Part shown: piece by piece, positions 11,379 to 24,488 of the stretch | How positions within the stretch are numbered: the stretch's first letter is position 1 | How the letters are laid out: each line of letters opens with the position of its first letter | Origin: Megamerina dolium | Taxonomy: Eukaryota; Arthropoda; Insecta; Diptera; Megamerinidae | Length of the DNA: 64,000 nucleotides | Reading direction: 5' to 3' | NCBI GenBank assembly: GCA_963854835.1 | Contig: OY978529.1 | Location: 50,171,026 to 50,235,025 of the forward strand | Program-made: the position numbers and the translations under genes | The notes under the pieces: generated by a model | The model's database searches: none | Seen by the model: the letters and a program-made list of their open reading frames with translations, nothing else | Told to the model about the DNA's origin: nothing

Positions 11379-13380
11379 GTAGGTACACACACAAAATATT
11401 CTATTCTGCTCCTTTACTCCTTTTTTTTTTTTTGTATGTCTCCTTTTGTGTTCGTTTTTGTTCCTCTCCTGTTCCATAGCTTTCGTTTCATCATCCACTC
11501 TCTCAGATGAGAGTATGTTTTACATACACTCCCAATATTTTTTTTCTGTCATTCCATTTTGTATACGATGCAAAAATTATATAAATTTTTGCTCATCACC
11601 ATTGCAAACCTATATGTACGAATTCATTAGTTCCTACCCGGCTCAGTGAGAGTTCTCTAAAACAAGTTCTCAGTGCATTGTTTCCATGCTTTGCAATAAT
11701 TGCATTGATTTCATAGATTTTGTTGATATTTTTTTGCCTACAGTAAGGCTGCACCGTGTATTTGTATGTACGTGCATTGTCGAAAACCCTCCCTCACAAA
11801 CTACAAACCTATCCACAAGCGTCCATTAAATACATCCTCTCTCTCTCTCTCTCTCTCAACATGTAAACAGGATAATACCACTTGTCCATAGTACAAGTAT
11901 AACTACGTAGTAGTGACCAGTGTTAAATATTTTGAACTGTACCACCAAATTATTGAAAATATTAGAAAATATCCACAAATAATTCAATAAAGTTAAATTT
12001 TCATTAGAAATTAACCACGTACTAACTAACGAGTACGAGTTTTGTGTATAGACGAGCAACCCCTATTAACTAAACAAGTGCTCGCGCTTTCCATATGCAT
12101 ATTTCTCTCTTTTTAATGAAACTCTCTTCATTTAATCCTACAATAGCAACGTGGGTTTCATTATGCATTTTACGTCGATTTTTATGGTGAAAATTAAGTA
12201 GTATATTTTTTTAAAAGGATAAATAATTCTTTTTATACATTTTTTTCCATATTGTTTTCCAGTGATTTAAAAAAAAAAAAAAGAAATGTAGAGGGGTGAA
12301 AAGAGAATTAATTCGTTTGATGTATTTTCGATATTGTAAGGTGGTATGCAGTGCAGTGCAGCCACCATTATTCTTCCCTCTTTTAATAACTACACAAAAT
12401 ATTTACCATTTATTCTATCATTGCCTTATATCGAATGTTGTCCAATTTGTTCATTATTGCTCTCTCGTAAATTTTCGATATATTTTTGCATCCTCTTTTT
12501 TTTTCATATATACTAACTGGCCGGTACGGCACAGCAGGACACAATCGGTAGGCAGACATGAAACGAAAACAAATGCATAGGCAAATATAGAATAATGTAT
12601 GCATGTACTATCATATGTATATACTCACATACTTGCATATATGCCGGCAACAAAAACAAACAAACAAACATTTCACTCAGCAACAAAGGGAAAATTTGCA
12701 AAAAATCAACTCTACTCGTACTGTGTCATCAAATCAACAGGATTCGTAGCACATCGTATCACCATCATCAACCTAATATATTTTTCCATACTTTTCCGAG
12801 TACACTTTTTCATGCAAATATATTATGCTATGTGCTCGTACTTTTGTAAATATGTACGACATATTTGCAATATGGAGAATGGACAAAAGTACTTATTCAT
12901 TTCGAATTCAGAAAGACCATTATTGTATTTTATTGTGCACGATTAAAATATGTACTTACCTAACTACAATTAAATGTTTAATTTTCAACATTTATACTAT
13001 TTACTCTTTGTCTATGTTGTGATGATTGTATTTTCTACTATCCTTTGGAGAATTATTGTACAATTTTATTTTTAGTATATTCCAGAAGGTGCTCTCCCAT
13101 TATGTCGGTGCGGTATTTTTATTTCTCAAATAAAATTTTGTCAAATATAAGTTCATTGCATATGCCGAGACAATACCATTCTTAAAGCAATATTTATTTA
13201 ATGTTTTCCACAAGCTTTCGTATTACAATTAGTTGTATTGTACAAACCGAAAACATTCTACGATGGTCTCAGTGATTAATTATTTTTGCAGAAAAATGTT
13301 TATGTACTTATGAGTATTTTTTTGTAAAAGAATTTTCATTTATTTACTCGTTGATTCTTATAAAATAAAAAAATAAATAT
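11379..13380. other. AT-rich non-coding stretch, probable intron
   Basis: Holds a (TC)n run at 11838-11856 and scattered poly-T. Open frames on both strands are short, overlapping and low in complexity. Nothing else recognised. Confidence 0.4.
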
Positions 13381-13381
13381 G

Positions 13382-13713
13382 TGGCAGTTATAAGCACCGA
13401 AGGGCTCTTTGGCCGAACTTCTTTTCCATTATTGTTGTGCGTGTTAAATTTTGGACAGTATTAGAAGGGACCGAACGCCTGGTTCCGAACGACAGATCTC
13501 TTGCGACATCACTTTTTCTGAGCTTTGTCACAGAGTTCTTTTACCAGTTTTTCCATGGCAAATTGTTACTGCCGGAAGAATTGCCAATTGGCTTGTCGAC
13601 AGGTGGGTACAGTTCGAAAGAAAAATCTGAGATATGAAATTTTTTATGCTTCAGCCGGGTATCCGACTGAAGCAAATCAGAATCCAACACACTAACCACT
13701 GAGCTACGGCACG
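13382..13713 (-). mobile_element. tRNA-derived SINE copy A (near full length)
   Basis: On the minus strand it begins with a tRNA-like head (GTAGCTCAGTGGTTAGTGTG at about 13690-13709). It continues through the shared body (GACAGTAACAATTTGCC-type core, TTGTCACAGAG and TCCAAAATTTAACAC in plus-strand copies) to a 3' end near 13382 with an AT-rich tail. The same body is found at 44430, 57891, 58288 and 16541. The B box is damaged in this copy (TCAGTCGGATACCC). No clear target-site duplication seen. Confidence 0.72.
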
Positions 13714-14069
13714 CAGCGTTGATTCTTACAGGGAAAAAAAGCAGAAATATAAAAAAAAAGGATCTTGTGGTGCACTATCTAATGAAGATCAGAAATGTAA
13801 AAACTGCAATTTTTTACTATATTTTATAGAAACAACATTTTATGCCATCACCATCCAGAACTTGGTGAATTTTTCGGTGTGCCATTTCCTACAATAACAA
13901 TCCCAATAGGTATATTTCTAGGCATTCTGCCAGAGAAGGGACATCATTATTTTCCGACAAGTGTACGTAGTTACAATAGAATTGGAAATGGGAAAAAATG
14001 GTTCTTAATAAATATATTCAGGCTAATTTGTTCAGTTTTTTAATAAGTTTCAGGATTGATAAAGTAAAG

Positions 14070-14365
14070 CAGAAATTTTCAATGAAGAGTCTTTTTGAAG
14101 TAATTTTGCTTTGAATTCCTTTAGCAAATTCGTATTTATGTCTTTAATCGAGTTAAAACGAGTTATTCAAGCTGCCATTTGAAGTTTTGCTAGCTGCAAA
14201 AAGTCTGGTGAATAGGGTGGTTGATCGATATTATGTCTGTTAAAAAAAAATTGATTGTGGCTCTAAATCCTTCAAAAATGTAATAGTGTTTTTCGAAATT
14301 TCTATCTTTTTCTCTTAATTCATTCGAATGAACAATTCCACGAATATAAGAAAGTACTTAAAGAA
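14070..14365 (-). mobile_element. Mariner transposase remnant (catalytic C-terminal part)
   Basis: The minus strand reads QPPYSPDF followed by TRFNSIKDINTNLL, matching the C-terminal catalytic SPD region and following segment of the mariner at 60382-61675. At 14330-14355 it also matches that element's IRGVVHSEF segment. Stops and gaps show it is dead. Confidence 0.6.
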
Positions 14366-14639
14366 CTATTAACTTTAGGCCGACTTTGTCTCGGTTTCTT
14401 TAGGTTGAGAAAATCAAGACAACATCTACGTTGGCACTTAAAATAATCCCATATTTTGCCCCAATTGATTTGTTACATAAACAAATGCCCTACATCAAAG
14501 GGCGCCGAGAGCTTCTGGTCACGTTAGCATTTTAAAATAACTTTCGAATCGAAACCGAAACGTTTGACAATATCAAACCAGAATATTCATTTGTTAAAAA
14601 GTTCCATACTTCCTTCCCCGATAGAAGTTTCGGGGAGGA

Positions 14640-15300
14640 AGAGGGGTTTTTGTCGAATTACATCCACTTTTTTACAGACGATTCCAAGCTGGATGAGAAG
14701 ATGAGCGGAGGTGTTTATTCGAAATGTTTGAATCTAGATCTTAAATTCAGTTTCAAGTCAGAAGTCAAGCAATTGACACTGAATTAGCATGGATAATAAG
14801 AATAATGTCTCTTTTTTACTGAGGCCCTTGACTCCTTCTTCTTGAACTCGAGAATCTCCTTTGACTGTCGCAGATCTTTTAACGATATGATAGTGCAGTG
14901 CTACTGCTGTGGTGGAAACCCCGGCACAGCGGTATTGAAAGAAATTACAAAGTTCACGGGTAGTGCTCTGTGAGGAAGTCATATTATTGAGTATCCCAAT
15001 TGTCACAAGTAATTGAAAACTATAAGAAATTGCCTTCTCTGCCTTCCAAAGAAGATGGACTGAATCTCCCAATTGTAGCATGGCTAAATTGCTTAGTAAG
15101 AAACGCATTCAAAACCCTATTGACCTTAGGAAAAGAAGCACATCAACCGCTGTAGGAGGAATTGTCACGGAAGAGTGCCTCATAGGACTTTACGCTGTTA
15201 GGATGGGATTAGGACAAAAACCATTAACGTTGCTAATTTGAAAGAAGCAGAGATTTCAGATGTCAGAATATAGATATCTTAAAAATTTTTAGTGACAAGT
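14640..15300 (+). mobile_element. Non-LTR retrotransposon remnant, RNase H and downstream region
   Basis: The plus strand reads FFTDDSKLDEKMSGGVYSK at about 14670-14725, the first RNase H motif of LOA/I-type non-LTR elements (family form TDGSKL). A Cys/Arg stretch at about 15140 and ISDV at 15255 resemble the end of the same ORF. Frameshifts and stops throughout; clade assignment is tentative. Confidence 0.55.
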
Positions 15301-16540
15301 GACAGTGACAGTTGTTGATTGTCCCTATATTTTTATCAAAATTTTTACGATCTTCTGTATCAAATGGGTATTGGAAGTAGATCTTAATTTCAATACCAAA
15401 GTTGATCATAAGTAGCTTTATTCGTAGTATAGAATAATGTAAATATAACTATCTCTCAGAGCAGTGAGTCTCATTCTGACTAGTTACAGTGATGCTTCTC
15501 AAATCAATTATGCCTATTGGGTCTTTTCCCGTAAGTTAATGTAATTTTACTTTGATTGATGGACATAAACAAAATTCTTCAACGGAATGAAAATATAGAA
15601 AAACTTGTTCGCTTTCAAAGCATTTGTCACAACTCACAGTAATAAGTAAAAAAACAATTATGAGCTGCAATAAAAACACTTTCGAATTGCGAATTAATAA
15701 TAACAAATCTTAAACTTTAAAGTTCATTGGCCAAAGTACATACATATGGACATATATAAGCCATGATAAAAATAATACTGTGACCATAACAGAGCATAAA
15801 TATTGTTTATAAAAATCCGACCAATAACAACAACAACCAATTATATATTATTTACATATATTGACAATAACAACAGTTGATTTATTTGATCATCTGTACA
15901 TATATAATAAATATTATCTTGAATTGTTGCTATTGTCTGTATTTGTTCAAGTTTTTTTTATATATACATGAATCTGCAACACTCTGCATATTTGTGTATG
16001 TAGGGCATTAGAGAAGAAATACTTAAGTAAACTGGTATGCATATACGTACGTGCATAATAAAGTTCATTTTCTATCTTACTCGCATACTATGGAAATCTT
16101 TCAAGTTATTGAAATTTATTTGACGACTTATATTGTATGCGTATACGTTGTGTGTGGTACTTTTCATGGTAGAAAATACAAAAAAAAAAAATGAATAAAT
16201 TGCATTTACGAGGAGAGTATACGCTTATGAAAAGGCGTGAGCAGAGAAAGAAAAGTGTATACAAGAAGAAAAGATGATTTATGCGAGTTTAGTTTAATTT
16301 CACTTGTGTATTCAAGTATTACAGTCAGACTCCTATAACGAACGCTGAGTGTACGAAATGTGTTGCGCCATGATCCATTGCTATTAAAATTTTGTGCTCG
16401 AAAGCATGACAGAAGTTGTGCCAAACCAAATTTTATAAAATTAATTAACGTTGATCATGAACCGGAAAATGTCAGAAACAGAAGCCATGCAAAGCTTTGA
16501 AAGGCATCAACTTTCAATATCGAAAAGATGTTATCTTGGT
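15301..16540. other. AT-rich non-coding stretch
   Basis: No gene or repeat family recognised. CAACAACAAC and TATATA tracts at about 15830-15970. Confidence 0.4.
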
Positions 16541-16640
16541 AATTCTTCCGGCAGTAAGAATTTGCCATGAATATGCTTTAACAGAACTCTCTGACAAAGC
16601 TTCAAGGTTCTGACGTTCGAAACCGCCTAATACAATTAGG
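16541..16640 (+). mobile_element. tRNA-derived SINE copy E, body fragment
   Basis: Matches the SINE body from ATTCTTCCGGCAGTAAGAAT through CTGACAAAGCTT and GACGTTCGAAACCG. The tRNA-like head and the 3' end are missing. It abuts the GGCGTGG-type element that begins next to it. Confidence 0.55.
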
Positions 16641-16644
16641 GCTC

Positions 16645-18032
16645 TTAGGTCAAATATGTATGCTTGTCCTAGGCGGAAATCGACTTTAGTTATGACGGTT
16701 TCAAAGTTTCAAAATTTCCACGATTTTATATGGGAGCTACATTAAATAGTAGGCGTGGCTGGTGTATTCTAAATATACAGGGTGGATTATTTAGAGTGTT
16801 TCTTTTAAATTATATGTTATTTTTATCTTCTCCACGAGAAACCTTAACAGAAAGTCAGATAGTTTTGCACAAACACCTCGCATTATTCATGTACAAGGCA
16901 ATCAGCAATTGAAGACGTTAACGCTTCTCAGTTTGGGGCTTAGATAAGCTCGAAATGCTTAAAATTTTGATTTTGCTCGAAAAATCACACATTTCTGACG
17001 AAGCGCATTTTCATCAGGCAAAACTATCGCATCTGTGAATCGGAAAACCCGCAATTGATCATCGAGAAGCCAATACATCCTCAGAGAGTGACAGTTTGGT
17101 GCGGATTTCAGAGCGGTATCCCATTTGGCCTATTTTTTGTTTTGTTTTGAAAATGCTGCTGGAAATGTTCATTCGGTCAACGGCGAGCGCTACAGAGGCA
17201 TGATAAACAATTTCTTTGTGGCCGAAAATTGAAGAAAAGGACTTGGACAATATTTGATTTCAGCATGATGCCGCCTTATGCCAGACAGTCCCTGTCACAA
17301 TCGATCTTTATCGCGCCAAATTCAGTAATTGTGTTATCAGTCGTCACGGCAGTGTCAATTGGCAAGTTTGGAGCTGTGATTTGACGCCGTCAGATTTTTT
17401 TTTTTTTTGTGGGATGCCGTGAAAGACCGATATTATGCGAACAATTCATTAACGATTCATGTTCTTAAGACGAATAACGAGCAAGCCATTCGTGACATAG
17501 AACCAGTAACCGTTACCAAGCTCTTGGAAAACTGTGTGGACAGCCGAGTCTAGGCAACCATGCATTCCATAAATAATGGAAATATTTGCTCTTAAAAATA
17601 AACAAATAATATAGCGAAAAAAGTTTATTTTTGTAAATTTTTTTTTTGGAATTTTTAAAAATACCCATGTACATGGACCACCCTGTATATGCCAAATATT
17701 GTTAGAATGAAACGAAATTTGAAGTAAGTTATAGCGTGCTGAAGTTTTACAAAATTCCAAGATTACTCTCTTTGATTGCTCCGTGTGATCATGGTAATTG
17801 ATCGATCATGGCCATGATCAATAGCATCTGTGATCTTGGATCATAGATAGTTCATGTAAAATTTCATTAAAATATCAACATTCAAACCAACCAGACAGAT
17901 TAATGAAGGGGATGCACACCTTTAAATCGATTATTTGGGCGACGCTGTCCTTTTCTACAATATATCTTTAAAACCATCTTCAAGAACCCGCAAACACTGA
18001 CCAAAATGAATATAACCTTGCGCAGGGTATAA
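16645..18032 (+). mobile_element. GGCGTGG-type complex repeat, second copy, split by a mariner
   Basis: The left part 16645-16777 has TATGGGAGCTAC and TAGGCGTGGC, and the right part 17686-18032 has GATCGATCATGGCC, TTGGATCATAGAT and ends GCAGGGTATA. Both match, in order, parts of the element at 58780-60362. The centre is interrupted by a mariner at 16778-17685. The GGAC microsatellite of the other copy is reduced to CAGACAGATTAATG here. Confidence 0.7.
16778..17685 (+). mobile_element. Mariner-like element (DEAHFH type) with intact terminal repeats, nested
   Basis: Ends are CAGGGTGGATTATTTAG and its inverted form GGACCACCCTG, flanked by TA on both sides (16776-16777, 17686-17687). Inside, the plus strand keeps SDEAHFHQ (about 16995-17020) and patches of the downstream catalytic region (GSVNWQVWSCDLTPSD at about 17350-17395). 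At 908 bp, with many stops, it is a dead copy. Related elements lie at 25108-26324, 53007-53894 and 63262-64000. Confidence 0.75.
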
Positions 18033-20335
18033 TAATCGTAAAATAATTATGTTTCTCTTCGTGGTGAAGAATTTTGGGCGCTTGGTACAAAATCTGTATT
18101 GGATTAATGGACTAATAATGGATATTTCACGACATCTGTGCAAAAAAAAATATAGACTTGAGCCCATTTAATAACAATCTCTTATGAATATTTCCATATA
18201 ATTTTACAACTAATTTACGATCCCTTCAATACAACGTAAATCTATAATATTGACTGTGAAAATTATTGCAGTCAATTGAGCATAAGTACCAAAACAACAT
18301 CAGGAATAAGTCAACCTATGCTTGTTTGGCTTTATTCTGAAGTTTCCACTACATTGTACTGTTATTACTTAATAATCATTTTCGTATATGTGTCGTTTCA
18401 TGTTTTCATAAGCGGATAGTTTTCATACTTACATACACTTCTACCACTTCCATATGGAAGTTGGTAGAAGTAGAATAAATTGAAAAAAAAGAAATACAAT
18501 ATATATATAACAATTTTTTATACAAAGTTTGCGATTCTTGAAGAAGCTAATTTATAAGCAGATTTCTTGTTATTCATGTAAAACTATACTCTATGTGTTT
18601 TGCTATATTTTTTTTTCTACTTGGCTCTCTTGTTTGACGTTGATAGAAGAAAGAGTGTATCGTCATCATCATTATCATCGTCATCATCATCAACTACAAT
18701 GGCAAACACTAAACTACCACTACATATTGTATGTACATTTGAGTACTATTACATACATATTTATGTATTTATGTATGTAGTTGGTGGAGCTTAAGAAATG
18801 CCAAGTGGGGAGCAAGTTTTATGAGGTTAGAGTGTCAGTGATATGTGATACCAACCAACGATGATAGTAATACTGTCGCCATTTCCAATGACTTTAGTAT
18901 CATTAACATATGTTGTGTTTGTTTTTATTTCTTCGTATTGTTTCTTCTTCTTCTTCTTCTTCTTTTCAACTTATGAAGAGTAGGTACTTGGAAATGTAAA
19001 GATGAAAATATATAAGAGTAAGTAGTATGTAAATGGCGTCAACGTTGAGGTTAATGGCGTGTTGGTAATCTTATACCCAGTATAATACTATGTAGTCTGT
19101 ATAGTATTGATTAGACTAATGATGATGATGATGACGGTGATGATGATGATGATCATAAGGATGATGGTAATTGAAGGGTGTATATTTTCGCTATATGGAA
19201 TTAAATATATAAATGTGTAAAAGTAATTGAGCACATGATTTTATCACCATCATCATCATCATCATCATCATCATCATTGTTTTAATGTGTGATAATTTGA
19301 TTTGATTTTATTATGTGGCGAATTACACATTTTAAAAGGCATGCGTACTATTATGGCATGTAACATATGCCAATTATTGGCTGATCACTTTTTTTTTTTT
19401 TTGGCTTTCAATTTAATGACAATGTAAGCCACAACAAAAGAGACTCTTAATTGTCATTATGGCACACTTTTATTAGTTTTGATAGATACTTGTACTATGA
19501 ACGTTGGCTATAATTCGAATTACTTTGATTTAATCAAGCATATAAATTCTCTCATTTTTATTACTGACTAACATTTGACCCAAAAATTATCTGTTTTGTT
19601 TTTCAAACAGTTTAATTATCATATTTTGTTTGACCATTTTTTCTAATACAATATAATATAGCATTCTTAGTGGTCTGAATTATTTAATGATAAATATACA
19701 AATATTTATTTTGAATTTTTGTGTGGATATTTATACACATATAATTGCCCACTACCATCACTTTCACTATTATACTCGTATATTGAAAATAGAAAATAGA
19801 GGGGCGACCTTCTTGTTATTCTTATCTCTGTCGCAACAGAATATTTAACACATAAATATATACGATATTTTCAGTAAATGCACAAAGTTGTGACAATGTA
19901 GTTCACTAAAAGAGATACATATAATCCACTTTAAGTTTCCATTTTAAAATTATTATTTCCAATTAAGTGGTGGTGGGATAAATGTCTTATGTTCGAAAAT
20001 ATATTGAACGATTTAATAAAGTCATGTCAACTAGCATTTTTTCATTAATCATGACAATCGAATGGAGTTCAATGTTCACAAATTAAGATTACGATTTGTA
20101 TATGTTTATCTCCTTGAAGCTGAAGTGATGTATGCGATAAGAAATTCTTGAAACTCTATTTTATGAGTTTGAATATTTTGTGATTATAGTTTTGGTTTTT
20201 TTTTTTTTGTGTATACTCTACACTTAAAATGTCAAGGCTATATTGGGCAAGTGTTTCCGTTCGTAACATGCAAAGGGAAGGTAACTTTGTTTTAATACCT
20301 ATACCAAAGTATGATTTTGTATATATTTTTCGTAC
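18033..20335. other. AT-rich stretch with trinucleotide microsatellites
   Basis: Contains (TCA)n at 18659-18690, (TTC)n at 18943-18965, (GAT)n at 19118-19153 and (ATC)n at 19245-19277. Apart from these no element or coding region is recognised. Confidence 0.5.
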
Positions 20336-21800
20336 TTTATGCATGTAAATACAGAGATATTAAGCTGAAATTTCGTACATTCGTGTATATTTGAGGAATG
20401 GGCGGAATCGAATGAAAAACACGCCCACCTCCCATACAAAAGTATGTTTGTATACTTAGATTTTCATAATTTGCTCATGAAAATGTAAAGATATTAAGCT
20501 GAAATTTTGTAAATACAGTTATATTTGCTAATGAATGAAGGGGTTAAAGAATGGGCGAAATTGGATGAAAAATATGCCCATCTCCCATACAAAAATATGT
20601 TTTTGTATGCATATTTTCACATTTTGTGCATGAAAATATAAAAGCATCAAGCTGAAACTTGGTGCATACCATTATATTTACTAGTGATTGAAGGAGATTG
20701 AGAATGGACGGAATCGGATGAAACCCATCAATAGCTCCCGTACAAAAATATGTTTTTGTATGCATAATTTCACATTTTGTGCATGAAAACATAAAGATAT
20801 CAAGCTGAAACTTGGCGCATACCATTATATTTACTAGTGATTGAAGGAGATTGAGAATGGACAGAATCTGATGAAAACCATGAATACATCCCATACAAAA
20901 GTATGTTTCTGTATGCATATTTTCACACTTTGTGCATGAAAATATAAAGATATCAAGCTGAAACTTGGCGCATACCATTATATTTACTAGTGATTGAAGG
21001 AGATTGAGAATGGACAGAATCTGATGAAAACCATGAATACATCCCATACAAAAGTATGTTTCTGTATGCATAATTTCACATTTTGTGCATGAAAACATAA
21101 AGATATCAAGCTGAAACTTGGTGCAGACCATTATATTTACTAGTGATTGAAGGAGATTGAGAATAGACAGAATCGGATGAAACCCATCAATAGCTCCCGT
21201 ACAAAAATATGTTTCTGTATGTATATTTTCACACTTTGTGCATGAAAATATAAAGATATCAAGCTGAAACTTGGCGCATACGATTATATTTACTAGTGAT
21301 TGAAGGAGATTGAGAATGGACAGAATCTGATGAAAACCATGAATACATCCTATACAAAAGTATGTTTCTGTATGCATATTTTCACACGTTGTGCATGAAA
21401 ATATAAAGATATCAAGCTGAAACTTGGCGCATACCATTATATTTACTAGTGATCGAAGGAGATTGAGAATGAACGGAATCGGATGAAACCCATCAAAAGC
21501 TCCCTTACAAAAATATGTTTTTGTATGCATATTTTCACATTTTGTGCATGAAAATATAAAGATATCAAGCTGAAACTTGGCGCATACCATTATATTTACT
21601 AGTGATTGAAGGAGATTGAGAATGGACAGAATCTGATGAAAACCATGAATACATCCCATACAAAAGTATGTTTCTGTATGCATAATTTCACATTTTGTGC
21701 ATGAAAACAAAGATATTAAGCTGATATTTTGTACATATGATTAAATTTGCTGATGAATAAATTACTTTGAGAATGGATGGAATGTGATGAAAATTATGCC
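20336..21800. repeat. 153-bp tandem satellite, about nine units
   Basis: The marker GTGCATGAAAA recurs at 20626, 20779, 20932, 21085, 21238, 21391, 21544 and 21697, exactly 153 bp apart each time; diverged units flank the array near 20338-20473 and 21700-21800. Two unit types differ at linked sites (CCATGAATACATCCCATAC versus CCCATCAATAGCTCCCGTAC) and alternate irregularly. Because 153 is 51 codons, the minus strand stays open for 388 codons (20544-21710). Confidence 0.95.
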
Positions 21801-23190
21801 TATCTCCAATACAAAAACATGTTTTCGATATATTTGATCTAACCGATATTAAGAAATAAACTTCAACTATTGAATGACAATTTTGGCATAGAGTATACTT
21901 TGGTGAAAAAACACAAAGAAGACATACTCCGGTGAATGTCTCTTGTTTTAATTGAAATTCTCATAAAATATTTTACTTATATATAGTTTTTTTGGTTGAA
22001 ATAGACAAAAATCACTCTATTTAGCACATACACTCAACAAAGCTCTCTTTCTGATTAAATTCAGAAAGCAATAGGGAATTTAAATATCTGTTGGTACCTA
22101 CAAATAATGTAAATGAAGCTCGCAGCCATATGCATGCACTTACGTACCGAGTACTCATACTTATTTATATGCAAATGGTTATGAGCATGTCTAATAATCC
22201 GTAGAAAATGTAGAGATATTGTGCAATATGTACCCACATATTTGTTACAGTCGCTAGATACTGCCACTACTATCATCATCATTATGTACGTTGTTAGCCA
22301 ATATTTTGTGTAGTTCTTGCTTTTTGACTGTGCTTCTTGTACTTGTAATCTGTTAAAATCACAATGTCGCGCATGCATTGTAATAGCAAATGAATAGTGT
22401 TTTGGTACATGCATGCATATTTTATAATTGTTTATGTACAGAGTAGTGAATAGATTGTTGTCATTTTATTTGTATGGAGAGACATAAAATATAACGTCCT
22501 TGAGTATTTGTTTGGTTTTTCTTCTTTCTTTTTTTTTTTTTTTGCTTACTTTGCCGTCAGCAACAGCAGCCGCAAAAATTATTAATTTGAACATTTAAGT
22601 CGTGTGTAGGCGTGATTTTAATGTTGCTTTTTTCTTCTATTCTATGTCATACTCTTCGTACATATCGATTTTTATAGATTTCATACTTTCAACCATTATA
22701 TTGTAGGTACTTGGTTGACTACGAGCTGGACTTAGGCAAAATTTTTAGGGTAATCACTAGGGTATTTTATGCACAAGTACTATTGAGTATCATATTATTA
22801 TAGTGCCTCCATTTGTCACTCAATATATGAAAATATTTTGCGCAAGCATATTGTATATACTCGTGCATCGATGTATGGATGATGTTATCATTAAATTGAA
22901 ATCTATTTTTAATAAAGACAGTATGGTTTTTTCATTTGATGTTTTTTTTTTTATATTTTTTTTTTATTAAATTTGTTGACATGTTTGTGTTAAGAAATGC
23001 GACCAGTACAAAGTATACACGCACACAAAAAATGATTCATTAATAATGAATTAATATTGTCGTTTCTTAGGAACATGATGTTAAATAAAATAAAATGAAA
23101 TGAAATGAAGAAATATCTACAACACATAAATTTAATTGGTTAAAATTAAAGCAAAATAAATATATTTGTATGTGTAAATAAATGTGCATA
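21801..23190. other. AT-rich non-coding stretch
   Basis: Poly-T runs at about 22528-22543 and 22947-22970. Open frames at 22061-22414 (minus) and elsewhere show no recognisable protein. Confidence 0.4.
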
Positions 23191-24488
23191 CAGTATATGG
23201 CCATTAAATTATGAACGAGCAGAAAATTTAATTAAATGTTAGACGAAAAAATGTTTAAACTGGCAATGCTCTTAAGTTATTCGGTGAGAGTGTGAGGTTC
23301 TAGAGCTTTAAAGTACCCATAACCCGCCAATATTTTTTTCCCAATATAATTCTTCAATTTCGAGCGACTCAGTGACTCCAAATTATACACTTTAAAGCCA
23401 ATATGAAATCAATAAATCTGATGTTGAATTGTTTACAATCATGGAATGGGGCGACATCGAAACGCGTATTGTTGTAGTTGGCCTACTAAAATGCAACATG
23501 GGAAAAGGTGATATCTTTCGGACGTTGCGACCGCTTGGAATCACTCACAAAATTTTGTGTATCGTGCTGTGAAGTTGTCGTGTGAGGATACTGGTAGAGT
23601 ACGAGACCGTCAAAGATCCGGCCGTCCTTGCATTGTGAAAACTCCGAAAGCGATCAAAGCCGTCAAGAAACGAATCGACCGAAAACCGCAGCGAAAACAG
23701 AAAATCTTGTCGCGGGTAATGTAAATTTCGCATAAATCCATGTCCATGAAGATTTGGGACTCAGCGCGTACAAGCGATACACTTGAGCACCTGATCAAGG
23801 CCGCATTGGAGGGAAAACGCAAGCGAAAATCAAAAGCGTTACGCAGCCGGTACGCTCACAGACAAATTCTGTTTACTGACGAGGACGAGAAAATCTTCAT
23901 CGTAGAAAAATCGTTCAATAAACAGAACGATCGTGTGTATGCTCGGTCATCCAGAGAAGCATCCCAACTCATCCCGTAGATTCAAAGAGGCCTCTGCTCC
24001 AGCTCACAAGGCAAAAACGACTCAACTGTGGCTTAGAAACAACATTCCGGACTTTATATCAACGGATCATTGGCCAGCTGGTAGTCCAGACCTCAACCCG
24101 TTGGATTACAAGTTGTGGTCCGTATTAGAGGACATGGCTTGCTCTACTCGACACCCAAATATTGAGTTGTTGAAGCGAGTAGACAATTTCGCCTTGCACG
24201 AAGTGCGTCAGGCGATCGATGAATGGCCAGATCGTCTCAAGTCGTGCTGGAAGGCAAATGGAAGTCATTTCGAATAAGTTCTTCTTGGGTTTGTAGCCAT
24301 TGGAGAACCCAAAAAAGGAAAAAAAAGTTTTAAAAAATATTAATTCGTTTTCGTCTTTTTCGTCGATTTTTCTATGCACCAATATTTATGACTTGACTAG
24401 GTACAATCTCACCTTGATAGCAAAATCCAAAAATTTGGAAAAATAATTTCAAAAATATTCCATATCCAAATTTAGTGGCCACATACTG
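23191..24488 (+). mobile_element. Tc1/mariner-superfamily element with decayed transposase
   Basis: 1298 bp, bounded by inverted termini CAGTATATGGCCATTAAATT and AATTTAGTGGCCACATACTG, with TA on each side (23189-23190, 24489-24490). Transposase pieces run on the plus strand: a helix-turn-helix region at about 23440-23740, the first catalytic segment LFTDEDEKIF at about 23870, NKQNDRVYARSSREA at about 23920-23960, and SPDLNPLDYKLWSVLEDMA at about 24082-24140, ending GSHFE* at 24277. Frameshifts and deletions between them make it non-functional. Confidence 0.85.

Noticed and set aside
20544..21710. A 388-aa Cys-containing protein gene on the minus strand
   Set aside because: The frame is explained by the exact 153-bp period of the satellite. 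There is no unique N terminus and the Cys pattern is lost in alternate units, so it is kept as a finding, not a gene.
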